Assembly (NCBI GenBank): GCA_021801615.1
Contig: JAJYXS010000132.1
Location: 1-9,618, forward strand
Direction: 5' to 3'
DNA from: Actinomycetes bacterium
GTDB taxonomy: Bacteria; Actinomycetota; Acidimicrobiia; Acidimicrobiales; RAAP-2
DNA length: 9,618 nucleotides
Translations under genes and position numbers: made by a program
Notes under the pieces: generated by a model
What the model was told of the DNA's origin: nothing
Seen by the model: only the letters and a program-made list of their open reading frames with translations
Database searches by the model: none
Shown here: in pieces, positions 1-5,669 of the stretch
Position numbering within the stretch: position 1 is the first letter of the stretch
Layout of the letters: each line of letters opens with the position of its first letter

Positions 1-19
1 CACACCCAAACGCCAGTGC

Positions 20-106
20 TCAGGCGGTGACCACGGTCACCAGATCGTTACCAGCAGCCACATCGATGCCGGTGGAGCCGCAATCGGCGAGCAGACCCAG
101 GGCCGG
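20..106 (-). other. Short open stretch, possible gene remnant
   Basis: On the minus strand, 28 codons run from just after an in-frame TGA (107-109) to a TGA at 20-22. The peptide begins PALGLLADCGSTGIDV and ends NDLVTVVTA, a composition less arginine-rich than the other shadow frames here. There is no start codon in this frame. A minus-strand ATG at 129-131 lies one frame away and would join this frame if a single base were lost in the C run near 102-104. The joined peptide would be about 36 residues, with only a weak ribosome binding site. It could be the decayed tail of a gene or chance. I do not recognise a family. Confidence 0.12.
26..41. repeat. Perfect 16-bp inverted repeat GGTGACC-AC-GGTCACC
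   Basis: Seven-base arms flank a two-base centre. As RNA it would fold as a 6-bp stem with a CACG tetraloop. A third copy of the half-site GGTCACC lies at 105-111. The repeat is about 155 bp downstream of the leftward SDR gene, so it could be a weak terminator, although no T-run follows on either strand. It could equally be a protein-binding site for a gene outside the window. The rest of 1-193 shows no convincing gene on either strand. Confidence 0.4.
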
Positions 107-193
107 TCACCACACAGGAAGTCGGTTTCATCCGCCTGGCCTGGGAGAACGTCGCAGCGTAGATGAGAAGGTCGAAGGCTAACCCCGGCCAGG

Positions 194-901
194 TCAATAG
201 GTGGCGCGGCCACCGCTGACGTCGTAGACCGCGCCGGTCGAGAAGCTGCAGAGGTCTGAGGACAGCCAGGCGATGAGCTCGGCGACCTCCTCGGGCTTCC
301 CGGTGCGGCCCATCGGGATCCGTTGGACCATGTAGTCGAGCACCGCGGCGTCGGTTGCCGCGTTCATTGGCGTATCGATCACGGCCGGCGCGACAACGTT
401 GACGAGCACCCCGGAGGTGGCGAGCTCCTTGCCGAGCGATTTCGTCAACGCGATCACGGCGGCCTTGCTCGCCGAGTAGGCGGAGAGATTGGGGTTGCCC
501 TCCTTGCCCGCGATGCTGGCGACGTTGATGATGCGTCCCCAGCCCCGCGACCGCATGCCGGGCGCGAGCACCCGGCAGGTGTTGAAGGTTCCCGAGACGT
601 TGACGGCGAAGGTGCGGTCCCACTCCTCCGGGGTGACGTCCCACAGCGGCTTGTTCGGCCCGGCGATCCCGGCGCTGTTGACGAGGACGTCGACGTCCCC
701 GACATCTCCGAGGGCGGCACGGACCTCCTCGGCGCTCGAGACGTCGACCGAGAGATCTGCTCCCGCTGCTCGATCCATCGTTAGGACGGCGAGGCCCTCG
801 GTCCTGAGCCGCTCGACCGTGGCCGCCCCGATCCCGCTCATCCCGCCGGTGACGACGGCCACGAGGCGTCGCTGTGGCCGGCTCGCCGCCTGAGTAGACA
901 T
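194..901 (-). CDS. SDR-family NAD(P)-dependent oxidoreductase
   Basis: A 235-residue classical short-chain dehydrogenase/reductase, which oxidises or reduces a hydroxyl/carbonyl pair on a soluble substrate in the cytoplasm. Visible motifs are the cofactor loop TGGMSGIG (18-25), NSAG (75-78), and the catalytic tetrad Asn101, Ser129, Tyr142 and Lys146 (YSASK). Asp43 at the end of the second strand suggests NAD(H) over NADP(H). The protein ends SGGRATY. An in-frame ATG at 934 would add 11 residues. The start at 901 is preferred because a perfect AGGAGG lies about 6 bases before it and the residues between look like untranslated leader. The gene is divergent from the enoyl-CoA hydratase operon across a 128-bp shared control region, so a 3-hydroxyacyl-CoA dehydrogenase or polyol dehydrogenase role is plausible. 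Substrate cannot be read from the sequence. Confidence 0.93.
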   Translation of the reverse strand: MSTQAASRPQRRLVAVVTGGMSGIGAATVERLRTEGLAVLTMDRAAGADLSVDVSSAEEVRAALGDVGDVDVLVNSAGIAGPNKPLWDVTPEEWDRTFAVNVSGTFNTCRVLAPGMRSRGWGRIINVASIAGKEGNPNLSAYSASKAAVIALTKSLGKELATSGVLVNVVAPAVIDTPMNAATDAAVLDYMVQRIPMGRTGKPEEVAELIAWLSSDLCSFSTGAVYDVSGGRATY

Positions 902-937
902 CCGGACCCTCCTGGCCTGTCGCTTCGGGGACAACTA

Positions 938-966
938 ATCATACTTGACGATAATCTGCTGAATGC
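938..966 (-). promoter_or_regulatory. Possible promoter for the leftward SDR gene
   Basis: On the minus strand TATGAT (943-938) is a good -10 match, 37 bases ahead of the SDR start. The sequence at the -35 distance, GCATTC (966-961), is poor. Two GATTA half-sites (956-952 and 941-937, minus strand) lie 15 bp apart around the -10. The -10 directly abuts the -35 of the opposing promoter. Confidence 0.3.
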
Positions 967-974
967 GTTAGCAT
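945..974 (+). promoter_or_regulatory. Sigma-70-like promoter for the crotonase operon
   Basis: TTGACG (945-950) matches the -35 consensus in five of six bases. TAGCAT (969-974), 18 bp further on, matches the -10 at four positions, including the first two and the last. Transcription would begin near 981, giving a leader of about 50 bases before the GTG at 1030. The region is the most AT-rich part of the divergent gap. Confidence 0.45.
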
Positions 975-991
975 ACGCGGTCGGCGGCCGA
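965..991. promoter_or_regulatory. Two palindromes over the -10 and start site
   Basis: GCGTTAGCATACGC (965-978) has matching GCGT/ACGC arms and a central GC, and it covers the proposed -10. TCGGCGGCCGA (981-991) is a perfect odd palindrome at the predicted transcription start. Either could be an operator for a repressor encoded elsewhere. Short palindromes are common in GC-rich DNA, so the assignment is tentative. Confidence 0.22.
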
Positions 992-1029
992 TGCATGGCT
1001 GAGACGGGTCTTTGGGGGGCGAGCTGTTC

Positions 1030-1809
1030 GTGACCGTGGAACTAGCCGACGTGCAGTTCGACCGCGCCGGTGCCGTCGCCACCGTGACGCTCGCCCGGCC
1101 GGCGAAGCTGAACACGGTTACCGCGCCGATGGCTCGTGAGCTGCAGCGCATTGGACAGGTCCTGAATGAGGACGACTCGATTCGCGCGGTCATCCTGAAA
1201 GGCGCCGGGGAACGCGCCTTCTCCGCGGGAAGCGACGTCAGGCTGCTCGACCAGTACGGGTCGAACTGGAGTCTTCGCAACCGCGTCGACTACTGCCGGG
1301 CGATCTGGGAAGTCCGCAAGCCGATCGTCGCCGCGATCCACGGCTACGCCATCGGCGGCGGTCTCGAACTGGCGCTGTCCTGCGACATCCGCCTGGCGAC
1401 GCCGGACGCCAGGTTCGGAGCGGGCGAGATCAAGCTCGGGTGGGTCGGCGGCGCCGGCAACACCCAGCTGCTGCCCCGCCTGGTCGGCTACGGCAAGGCT
1501 TTGGAGATGCTGCTGACCGGCGACCTGATCGACGCCGAGGAGGCGCGTGCGTGCGGTCTTGTGCAACGCGTCGTGCCGGCGGAGCAGCTCGATGCCCGCG
1601 CCGAGGAGCTCGCCGAGAAGATCGCTGCGAACGCCCCGATCGCGGTCCAGCTCGCCAAGCATCTCGTTCGGGTCTCGGAGAGCAGCAGCCTGAACCTCGG
1701 TCTCGCGTACGAGAACGACCTGTTCACCTACTGCTTCACGACGCGCGACAGCAACGAGGGTCGTGAGGCGTTCCTCAGCAAGCGGAAACCCGTCTTCAAG
1801 GGGGAGTGA
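1030..1809 (+). CDS. Enoyl-CoA hydratase/isomerase (crotonase) family protein
   Basis: A 259-residue crotonase-fold enzyme that acts on acyl-CoA thioesters in the cytoplasm, typically adding water to a trans-2-enoyl-CoA. Oxyanion-hole segments are visible as ERAFSAGSD (61-69) and HGYAIGGGLEL (104-114). Both glutamates used by true hydratases are kept 20 residues apart, Glu113 in GGGLEL and Glu133 in FGAGE, corresponding to Glu144 and Glu164 of rat mitochondrial hydratase. A real hydratase or dehydratase is therefore more likely than a catalytically divergent crotonase. Length is normal. A TTG at 1012 would add six residues. GTG at 1030 is preferred for its alignment with family N-termini and the G-rich segment 1014-1023 as ribosome binding site. 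The gene opens a coupled three-gene operon. Its substrate is unknown. Confidence 0.92.
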   Translation: MTVELADVQFDRAGAVATVTLARPAKLNTVTAPMARELQRIGQVLNEDDSIRAVILKGAGERAFSAGSDVRLLDQYGSNWSLRNRVDYCRAIWEVRKPIVAAIHGYAIGGGLELALSCDIRLATPDARFGAGEIKLGWVGGAGNTQLLPRLVGYGKALEMLLTGDLIDAEEARACGLVQRVVPAEQLDARAEELAEKIAANAPIAVQLAKHLVRVSESSSLNLGLAYENDLFTYCFTTRDSNEGREAFLSKRKPVFKGE

Positions 1810-2768
1810 TGGAGCTCGCGCCTGGAATTCACCGTGTCGAGGCCTCCCTCGGGGACCGCTTCGTCGCCCTCTACCTTCTCGAGGGAGAGGAGTCGTCACT
1901 GCTGTTCGACACCGGCCTCGACGGCTCGATCACCGAGGCGCTCCTTCCCTATCTGTCCAGCTCCGGCCGCGATCCGGCGAGCATCGACTGGGTCGTCATC
2001 AGCCATGCTGATTTCGACCATTTCGGCGGCAACCGGTCGCTGCAGGAGATCGCGCCCCGGGCCCGGCTCGCCTGCCACGAGCTCGACCGCTCGATGGTCG
2101 AGGACGTCGAGCGGCTGATCGAGGACCGCTACGGAGAGTTCGCGGTCGAGCACGCGATCGCCGACAGCGCGGAGGCCAAGGACTTCGCCCGCCAGAGCAC
2201 TCGGACGGTCCCGATGCACGTGTCGCTAAGCGGCGGCGAGCAATTCCGCCTCGGAGGCTCGCGCCGGATTGAGGTACTGCACACCCCGGGCCATTCCCGT
2301 GGCCATCTCTCCCTGTGGGATGCCAGCAACCGGGCGCTGCTCGTCTCCGACGCCATACTCTGGTCGACCCTCAGCACCCGGGACGGCAAGCCGGCGTTCC
2401 CCCCAACGTACCGTTACGTCGACCCGTATCTCGCTACCATCGAGCGCGCCCGCGACCGTCATCCCGAATTCCTGCTCACAGCTCACTTCCCGGTGCTCAC
2501 CGGCGGAGAGATCGATGAGTTCCTCGACGAGAGCAAGGCATTCTCGGAGCGGCTCGATGCCGCTCTCCGCAAGGAGCTGACCTCGTCGAGCGCCCCGGTC
2601 CCCACCCGCGAGCTGGTGCTGACGATCGCGCCCCGGGTCGGCGACTGGAGCGAAGCGGCTCAACTCCTACTCGTGTACCCCCTCCTCGGCCACCTTGAGC
2701 GGCTTGAGCGGTATCGGCTGGTAAAGCGCCAGCTGCACAACGGGCTCGCTCGGTGGGCCTCGACATGA
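1809..2768 (+). CDS. MBL-fold metallo-hydrolase with HxDxDH metal motif
   Basis: A 319-residue metallo-beta-lactamase-fold hydrolase. Metal ligands in order are His66-x-Asp68-x-Asp70-His71 (SHADFDHFGG), His162 (HTPGHSRGH), Asp181 (LVSDAIL) and His226 (TAHFP). The usual second histidine of HxHxDH is aspartate here. The last 60 or so residues, including LLGHLERLERYRLVKR, resemble the C-terminal winged-helix segment of LACTB2-like members. Family reactions include hydrolysis of lactones, thioesters, amides and phosphate or sulfate esters. Beside a crotonase and a sugar-type dehydrogenase, a lactonase or thioesterase is the best guess. The ATG at 1809 shares its A with the upstream TGA and has AAGGGGGAG just before it, so translation is coupled to the crotonase. 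No signal peptide is seen, so it is probably cytoplasmic. Confidence 0.9.
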   Translation: MELAPGIHRVEASLGDRFVALYLLEGEESSLLFDTGLDGSITEALLPYLSSSGRDPASIDWVVISHADFDHFGGNRSLQEIAPRARLACHELDRSMVEDVERLIEDRYGEFAVEHAIADSAEAKDFARQSTRTVPMHVSLSGGEQFRLGGSRRIEVLHTPGHSRGHLSLWDASNRALLVSDAILWSTLSTRDGKPAFPPTYRYVDPYLATIERARDRHPEFLLTAHFPVLTGGEIDEFLDESKAFSERLDAALRKELTSSSAPVPTRELVLTIAPRVGDWSEAAQLLLVYPLLGHLERLERYRLVKRQLHNGLARWAST

Positions 2769-3841
2769 CCAAACCGGCCCGCATTGGCTTCATCGGTGCC
2801 GGCTGGTGGGCAACGGTGAACAACATACCGCAGATTGCCGCTCGCGAGGACGCTATCGTCGCCGCGGTCTGCGGCCTCGACCCGGCCGTCCTGGAGGCGC
2901 TCCGGGAGCGCTATGGGGTCGGCCTCGTTACCGACGACGTCGACCGACTGCTGAGCGCCGATCTCGACGGGGTCGTCGTCAGCTCGCCCCACCACCTCCA
3001 CTACGAGCATGCCAGGGCGGCGTTGCGGCGCGGCTGCCACGTGCTCTGCGAAAAGCCGATGACGCTCAGGGCTAGCGAGGCCTGGGAGCTCGTGGCACTG
3101 GCCCGGGAGGGCGAACGGCACCTCGTCGTAGGTTACGGCTGGAACTACAAGCCACCGATACGCGCCGCTAGGCAGCTGATGTCCGAAGGGGCTGTCGGCG
3201 AGATTCGCTACGTGCTCTGCCACATGGCCTCTCCGACCCTCTCCCTGTTCGCCGCGCAGGAAGGGGGCCCACCGACGGAGTGGGAGCCGACGCTGGCGAG
3301 TCCGCAGCCCCAAACCTGGCAAGACCCCGCTAGGGGCGGAGGCTACGCGCATGGTCAGATCACCCACTCCTCCGCCGCGCTCTTCCGGCTGACCAGGCTG
3401 CGGGCGGCCGAGGTGATGGCCCGGTCCGGCACCGGGCCAGCCGCGGTCGACCTCTACGACGCGGCCGTGGTGACCTTCGACAGCGGCGCCCTCGGCGCCT
3501 TCTCGGGAGCGGGAAGCCTCCCCGACGACGACCCGTTCCAGGTCGACCTCCGCATCTTCGGCGACGAGGGCGTCCTCCTGCTCGATCTTGAGCGCGAACG
3601 CCTCGAAATTCGCCGGCACGACGGCGCCCATCGCACGGTGCCGCTCGAGCCGGGAAGCGGTCGCTACAGCGCCGAAGGTCCACCGAACGGATTCGTCGAG
3701 CTGATCCACGGGCGCGGAGAAAACCAGTCCTCGGGCGAGGTTGCCGCGCGCTCGGTCGAACTGATCGAAGCGCTCGTGAATTCCGCCGCGGCCGGTGGCA
3801 AGACGGTGACAATCGATCGGTCATTGGGTGGAACCGGCTAG
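2765..3841 (+). CDS. Gfo/Idh/MocA-family oxidoreductase
   Basis: A 358-residue NAD(P)-dependent dehydrogenase of the glucose-fructose oxidoreductase / inositol dehydrogenase / MocA family, whose members usually oxidise a ring hydroxyl of a sugar, inositol or related polyol. The N-terminal Rossmann segment is RIGFIGAGWW (6-15). The catalytic lysine sits in CEKPMTL (Lys97). The C-terminal substrate domain carries GGGYAHGQITHSSA (191-204), with His201 in the catalytic histidine position. The aspartate usual four residues before it is Gly197, a pattern I believe occurs in a subgroup of the family. The start at 2765 forms an ATGA overlap with the preceding stop and fits the family N-terminus; a GTG at 2753 would add four residues. 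It is the last gene of the coupled operon. The exact sugar cannot be deduced. Confidence 0.92.
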   Translation: MTKPARIGFIGAGWWATVNNIPQIAAREDAIVAAVCGLDPAVLEALRERYGVGLVTDDVDRLLSADLDGVVVSSPHHLHYEHARAALRRGCHVLCEKPMTLRASEAWELVALAREGERHLVVGYGWNYKPPIRAARQLMSEGAVGEIRYVLCHMASPTLSLFAAQEGGPPTEWEPTLASPQPQTWQDPARGGGYAHGQITHSSAALFRLTRLRAAEVMARSGTGPAAVDLYDAAVVTFDSGALGAFSGAGSLPDDDPFQVDLRIFGDEGVLLLDLERERLEIRRHDGAHRTVPLEPGSGRYSAEGPPNGFVELIHGRGENQSSGEVAARSVELIEALVNSAAAGGKTVTIDRSLGGTG

Positions 3842-3856
3842 AAATAAGGCGAGGCG

Positions 3857-3878
3857 AGAGGAGGGCGTAATGGTGTAA
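3857..3878 (+). other. Strong ribosome binding site with two-codon ORF
   Basis: AGAGGAGGG (3857-3865) is a near-ideal Shine-Dalgarno sequence, followed after four bases by ATG GTG TAA (3870-3878). It starts 15 bases after the stop of the Gfo/Idh gene. It may be a start-stop leader element or the surviving start of a lost fourth operon gene. The +1 frame is open from 3871 to the TAG at 4101, but its composition does not look coding. Confidence 0.3.
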
Positions 3879-3887
3879 CGACCAAGG

Positions 3888-3940
3888 CTGCCAGCATAGC
3901 TGTTGGCAGATTGGCTGCTTGCGGCGACGTCGCAGCTATG
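3888..3940 (+). other. Possible H-type RNA pseudoknot
   Basis: Stem 1 pairs CTGCCA (3888-3893) with TGGCAG (3904-3909), leaving a 10-base loop. Eight bases of that loop, CATAGCTG (3895-3902), are perfectly complementary to CAGCTATG (3933-3940). The two stems interlock, with connecting segments of 1, 1 and 23 bases, which is sterically reasonable for an H-type pseudoknot. Alternative short pairings (GCAG 3906-3909 with CTGC 3915-3918; GCTGC 3914-3918 with GCAGC 3932-3936) would compete. It could be a structured element of the operon trailer, a small RNA, or coincidence. It matches no RNA family I can name. Confidence 0.3.
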
Positions 3941-4268
3941 GCCTCTGTTCGGCAATGCCCGCCGCTGAAGTAGGTCGCGCGTTGCTCATGCATAACACGG
4001 GGAGACTCGTCCGGGGGCGGCGCAAGCGAAGGCGGGCACGTCTGACCGCCCGACGCTTGACCAGCTGTGGGCGCAGATGCCGGCAGCCAGAATCGGAATA
4101 GGCGAGCCGAAGTGCGGCCGGCCTGACTGCGCTCCTAGTCCTGACCGTGCACGGGCCTGACGTATGAACAGCCGTCCGTCGAGTTCGACCCGCTCTTACC
4201 AACAAGCTAGTTGCCTTACGGAGACAACGCGATGCATGTGCGCTCGAATCAACCAACGGCCACGTGTC

Positions 4269-4284
4269 GCGGGCGGTAGCCCGC
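4269..4284 (+). other. GC-rich tetraloop hairpin in transporter leader
   Basis: GCGGGC (4269-4274) and GCCCGC (4279-4284) form a perfect 6-bp stem with a GGTA loop. No U-run follows, so it is not a classical intrinsic terminator. It lies 160 bases before the binding-protein start, where it might be part of the leader or a weak terminator for upstream readthrough. Confidence 0.35.
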
Positions 4285-4445
4285 CTACTTGTCCGCCTGC
4301 CAGGAGAGCCTAAAGACGACTAGCTGGCGGCGCGGCCCGGACCGGGGGGACGCATCGTCGGCCATGGGCGCTCGTGACCCGAAGCGAGAGCGCAGAACAA
4401 GCCGTTGTTGAAGCAGAGAGCCATCGAAAGAGGGGGTTTTCAGAC

Positions 4446-5516
4446 ATGCACAGGACAATGAAAGGTTCTCGGACCGGGCGACGGTCCGGGTGGATCGGGA
4501 ACCGGCGGGCAGCGCTCACTATCGTCGCGGCGACCGTACCGGTGGCGCTGGGAGCAAGCGGCATCGCCAGCGCGGCGACGTCGGTCCCGTCGGCGAAGCC
4601 GACCCATGCCGCCGAGCACCTCACGTTCGCTCTTATCACGATCAACGGCCAGCAGTCATTCTTCGTCGAGCAGGCTCAGGGCGCCCAGCGCCAGGCTGCC
4701 AAGTTCGGGGCGAAGGTTCTGGTCGAGAACGTCAACGCCAGCTCGTCGACGACCATCAGCGACGTCCAGTCGGCTGTGGCGCAGCGGGTCGCCGGCATCA
4801 TCATCGCTCCGCCGTCGAACTCGCTCGGCCCGCGGATCGTCTCGATCGCCAACTCTGCCCACATTCCGGTGGTCGCGATCGACAACAACTTCAACGGCCC
4901 TGGGAACAAGCCGGTGCCGCTCGTCGGCATTGACGCGACCCAGGCGGGGGCTAACTCGGGCAGCCAGCTGTCGCAGCTGTACAAGAAGTCCGGATGGACG
5001 GCAGCGAGTACCGACTACATCTCGGTCGAGCTTCCCGGCCTGCAGACCTGCACCTTGCGGACCGACGCCGAGAAGTCAATCTTCTTGAAGGCAAACCCAT
5101 CCTTCCTGAAGAACCACATTCTGGTCGTCCCCTATGATGGTACGGTCGAGAAGGCGCTGACCGCGGTCGGTCCGGTTGTCGTCGCCCACCCGGGCGTCCA
5201 GCACTGGCTGATCGCCAGCTGCAACGACGACGGCGTCGTGGGCGCCGGGAAGGCACTGATCCAAGCGCATGTCCCGGTGAAGGACATCATCGGTGTCGGC
5301 CTCGGCGGTGACCTTTCTTGCACCGACTGGGTCGCCGGCGCCGCGCCGTCCGGCATGGTGGCGTCGAACTACTTCAGCCCGTACGTGATCGGGGCCGACG
5401 CGGTGAAGGTCCTGTACAACTACATCGTTCACCACAGGCCGATGCCGCTCACGACCGAGATTCCGGCGGTGCCGGTGACCCCGCGCAACTTCCAGAGCAT
5501 CGAAGGCCACTGCTAA
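4446..5516 (+). CDS. Sugar ABC transporter substrate-binding protein, AraF-like
   Basis: A 356-residue exported binding protein that captures the ligand and delivers it to the membrane complex encoded downstream. The N-terminus is a signal peptide: basic residues to Arg21, a hydrophobic core (22-40) and a likely cut after ASA (41-43). NRR at 19-21 could be a weak twin-arginine signal. There is no lipobox cysteine. Two periplasmic-binding domains follow. The segment from HPGVQHWLI (248-256) to the C-terminus follows E. coli AraF closely. Of the AraF sugar contacts, Asp146, Arg205 and Asn260 appear kept, while the second aspartate of the DD pair is Asn147 and the AraF Asn232 position is Gly287. 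Four cysteines (202, 259, 292, 356) could form disulfides. The start at 4446 has AGAGGGGG nine bases upstream; GTG at 4374 is an in-frame alternative. The ligand is probably a sugar or polyol but may not be arabinose. Confidence 0.93.
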   Translation: MHRTMKGSRTGRRSGWIGNRRAALTIVAATVPVALGASGIASAATSVPSAKPTHAAEHLTFALITINGQQSFFVEQAQGAQRQAAKFGAKVLVENVNASSSTTISDVQSAVAQRVAGIIIAPPSNSLGPRIVSIANSAHIPVVAIDNNFNGPGNKPVPLVGIDATQAGANSGSQLSQLYKKSGWTAASTDYISVELPGLQTCTLRTDAEKSIFLKANPSFLKNHILVVPYDGTVEKALTAVGPVVVAHPGVQHWLIASCNDDGVVGAGKALIQAHVPVKDIIGVGLGGDLSCTDWVAGAAPSGMVASNYFSPYVIGADAVKVLYNYIVHHRPMPLTTEIPAVPVTPRNFQSIEGHC

Positions 5517-5565
5517 CCGACCGGAGCCATCGTGATTCAGCCTGACCCATCCTGATGCAAAGAGC

Positions 5566-5581
5566 GCAGCGGGGGCGCTGC
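5566..5581 (+). other. Intercistronic hairpin after the binding-protein gene
   Basis: GCAGCG (5566-5571) and CGCTGC (5576-5581) form a perfect 6-bp stem with a GGGG loop, 50 bases after the binding-protein stop and 88 before the ATPase start. No U-run follows. A hairpin here commonly stabilises the upstream message or partly terminates it, so that binding protein is made in excess over the membrane components. The rest of the 153-bp gap shows nothing else. Confidence 0.35.
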
Positions 5582-5669
5582 TCGTCGTCGGACGGCGGCG
5601 GGCGGTGCCTCCGGTGCGGAACGACATGTTGCGGCGGCGACCAGTCCTGGCGAGGAGGGGAGCTGGCAG

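Larger units (their letters stand above)
3842..4445. other. 604-bp gene-free region between the two operons
   Basis: No convincing gene is present on either strand. The longest open frames (3871-4101 plus, 3936-4256 minus) give arginine- and cysteine-rich products typical of non-coding GC-rich DNA. Listed separately are a ribosome binding site with a two-codon ORF, an interlocking pair of inverted repeats and a GC-rich hairpin. Other palindromes are GCGACGTCGC (3924-3933), GTCGA-GT-TCGAC (4178-4189), AACAAGCTAGTT (4201-4212, imperfect) and CCCGGACCGGG near 4337. ATGCAT occurs at 3988 and 4232. A possible weak promoter for the transporter operon is TTGTCC (4289-4294) with TAAAGA 16 bp downstream. 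No tRNA, T-run terminator or recognised riboswitch was found. Confidence 0.6.

Noticed and set aside
48..644. 198-codon open frame on the minus strand overlapping the SDR
   Set aside because: Same strand but a different frame from the SDR, histidine/arginine-rich, no motifs. The SDR frame has its full catalytic tetrad and a strong ribosome binding site.
1042..1899. 285-codon open frame on the minus strand
   Set aside because: It mirrors the crotonase gene. Arginine- and glycine-rich product without family motifs, while the plus strand has catalytic residues in place.
2660..3709. 349-codon open frame on the minus strand
   Set aside because: Antisense shadow of the Gfo/Idh gene caused by high GC at third codon positions. 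No recognisable domain.
3888..3909. Intrinsic terminator for the left operon
   Set aside because: The 6-bp stem is not GC-rich enough and is not followed by a T-run. Better explained, if at all, as one half of the interlocking structure.
3996..4136. Remnant of a protein gene containing TLDQLWAQMPAARIGIGEP
   Set aside because: No start codon or ribosome binding site in frame, only about 46 codons and no family recognised. Kept only as a note for a translated search.
4178..4255. tRNA-like GTTCGA and CTCGAATC strings
   Set aside because: No matching 5-bp T-arm stems, no acceptor stem and no anticodon arm at the right spacing.
3871..4256. Open frames in the gene-free region (plus 3871-4101, minus 3936-4256)
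   Set aside because: Products are dominated by Arg, Cys and Ser as expected from random GC-rich DNA. No good ribosome binding site in frame and no recognisable domain.
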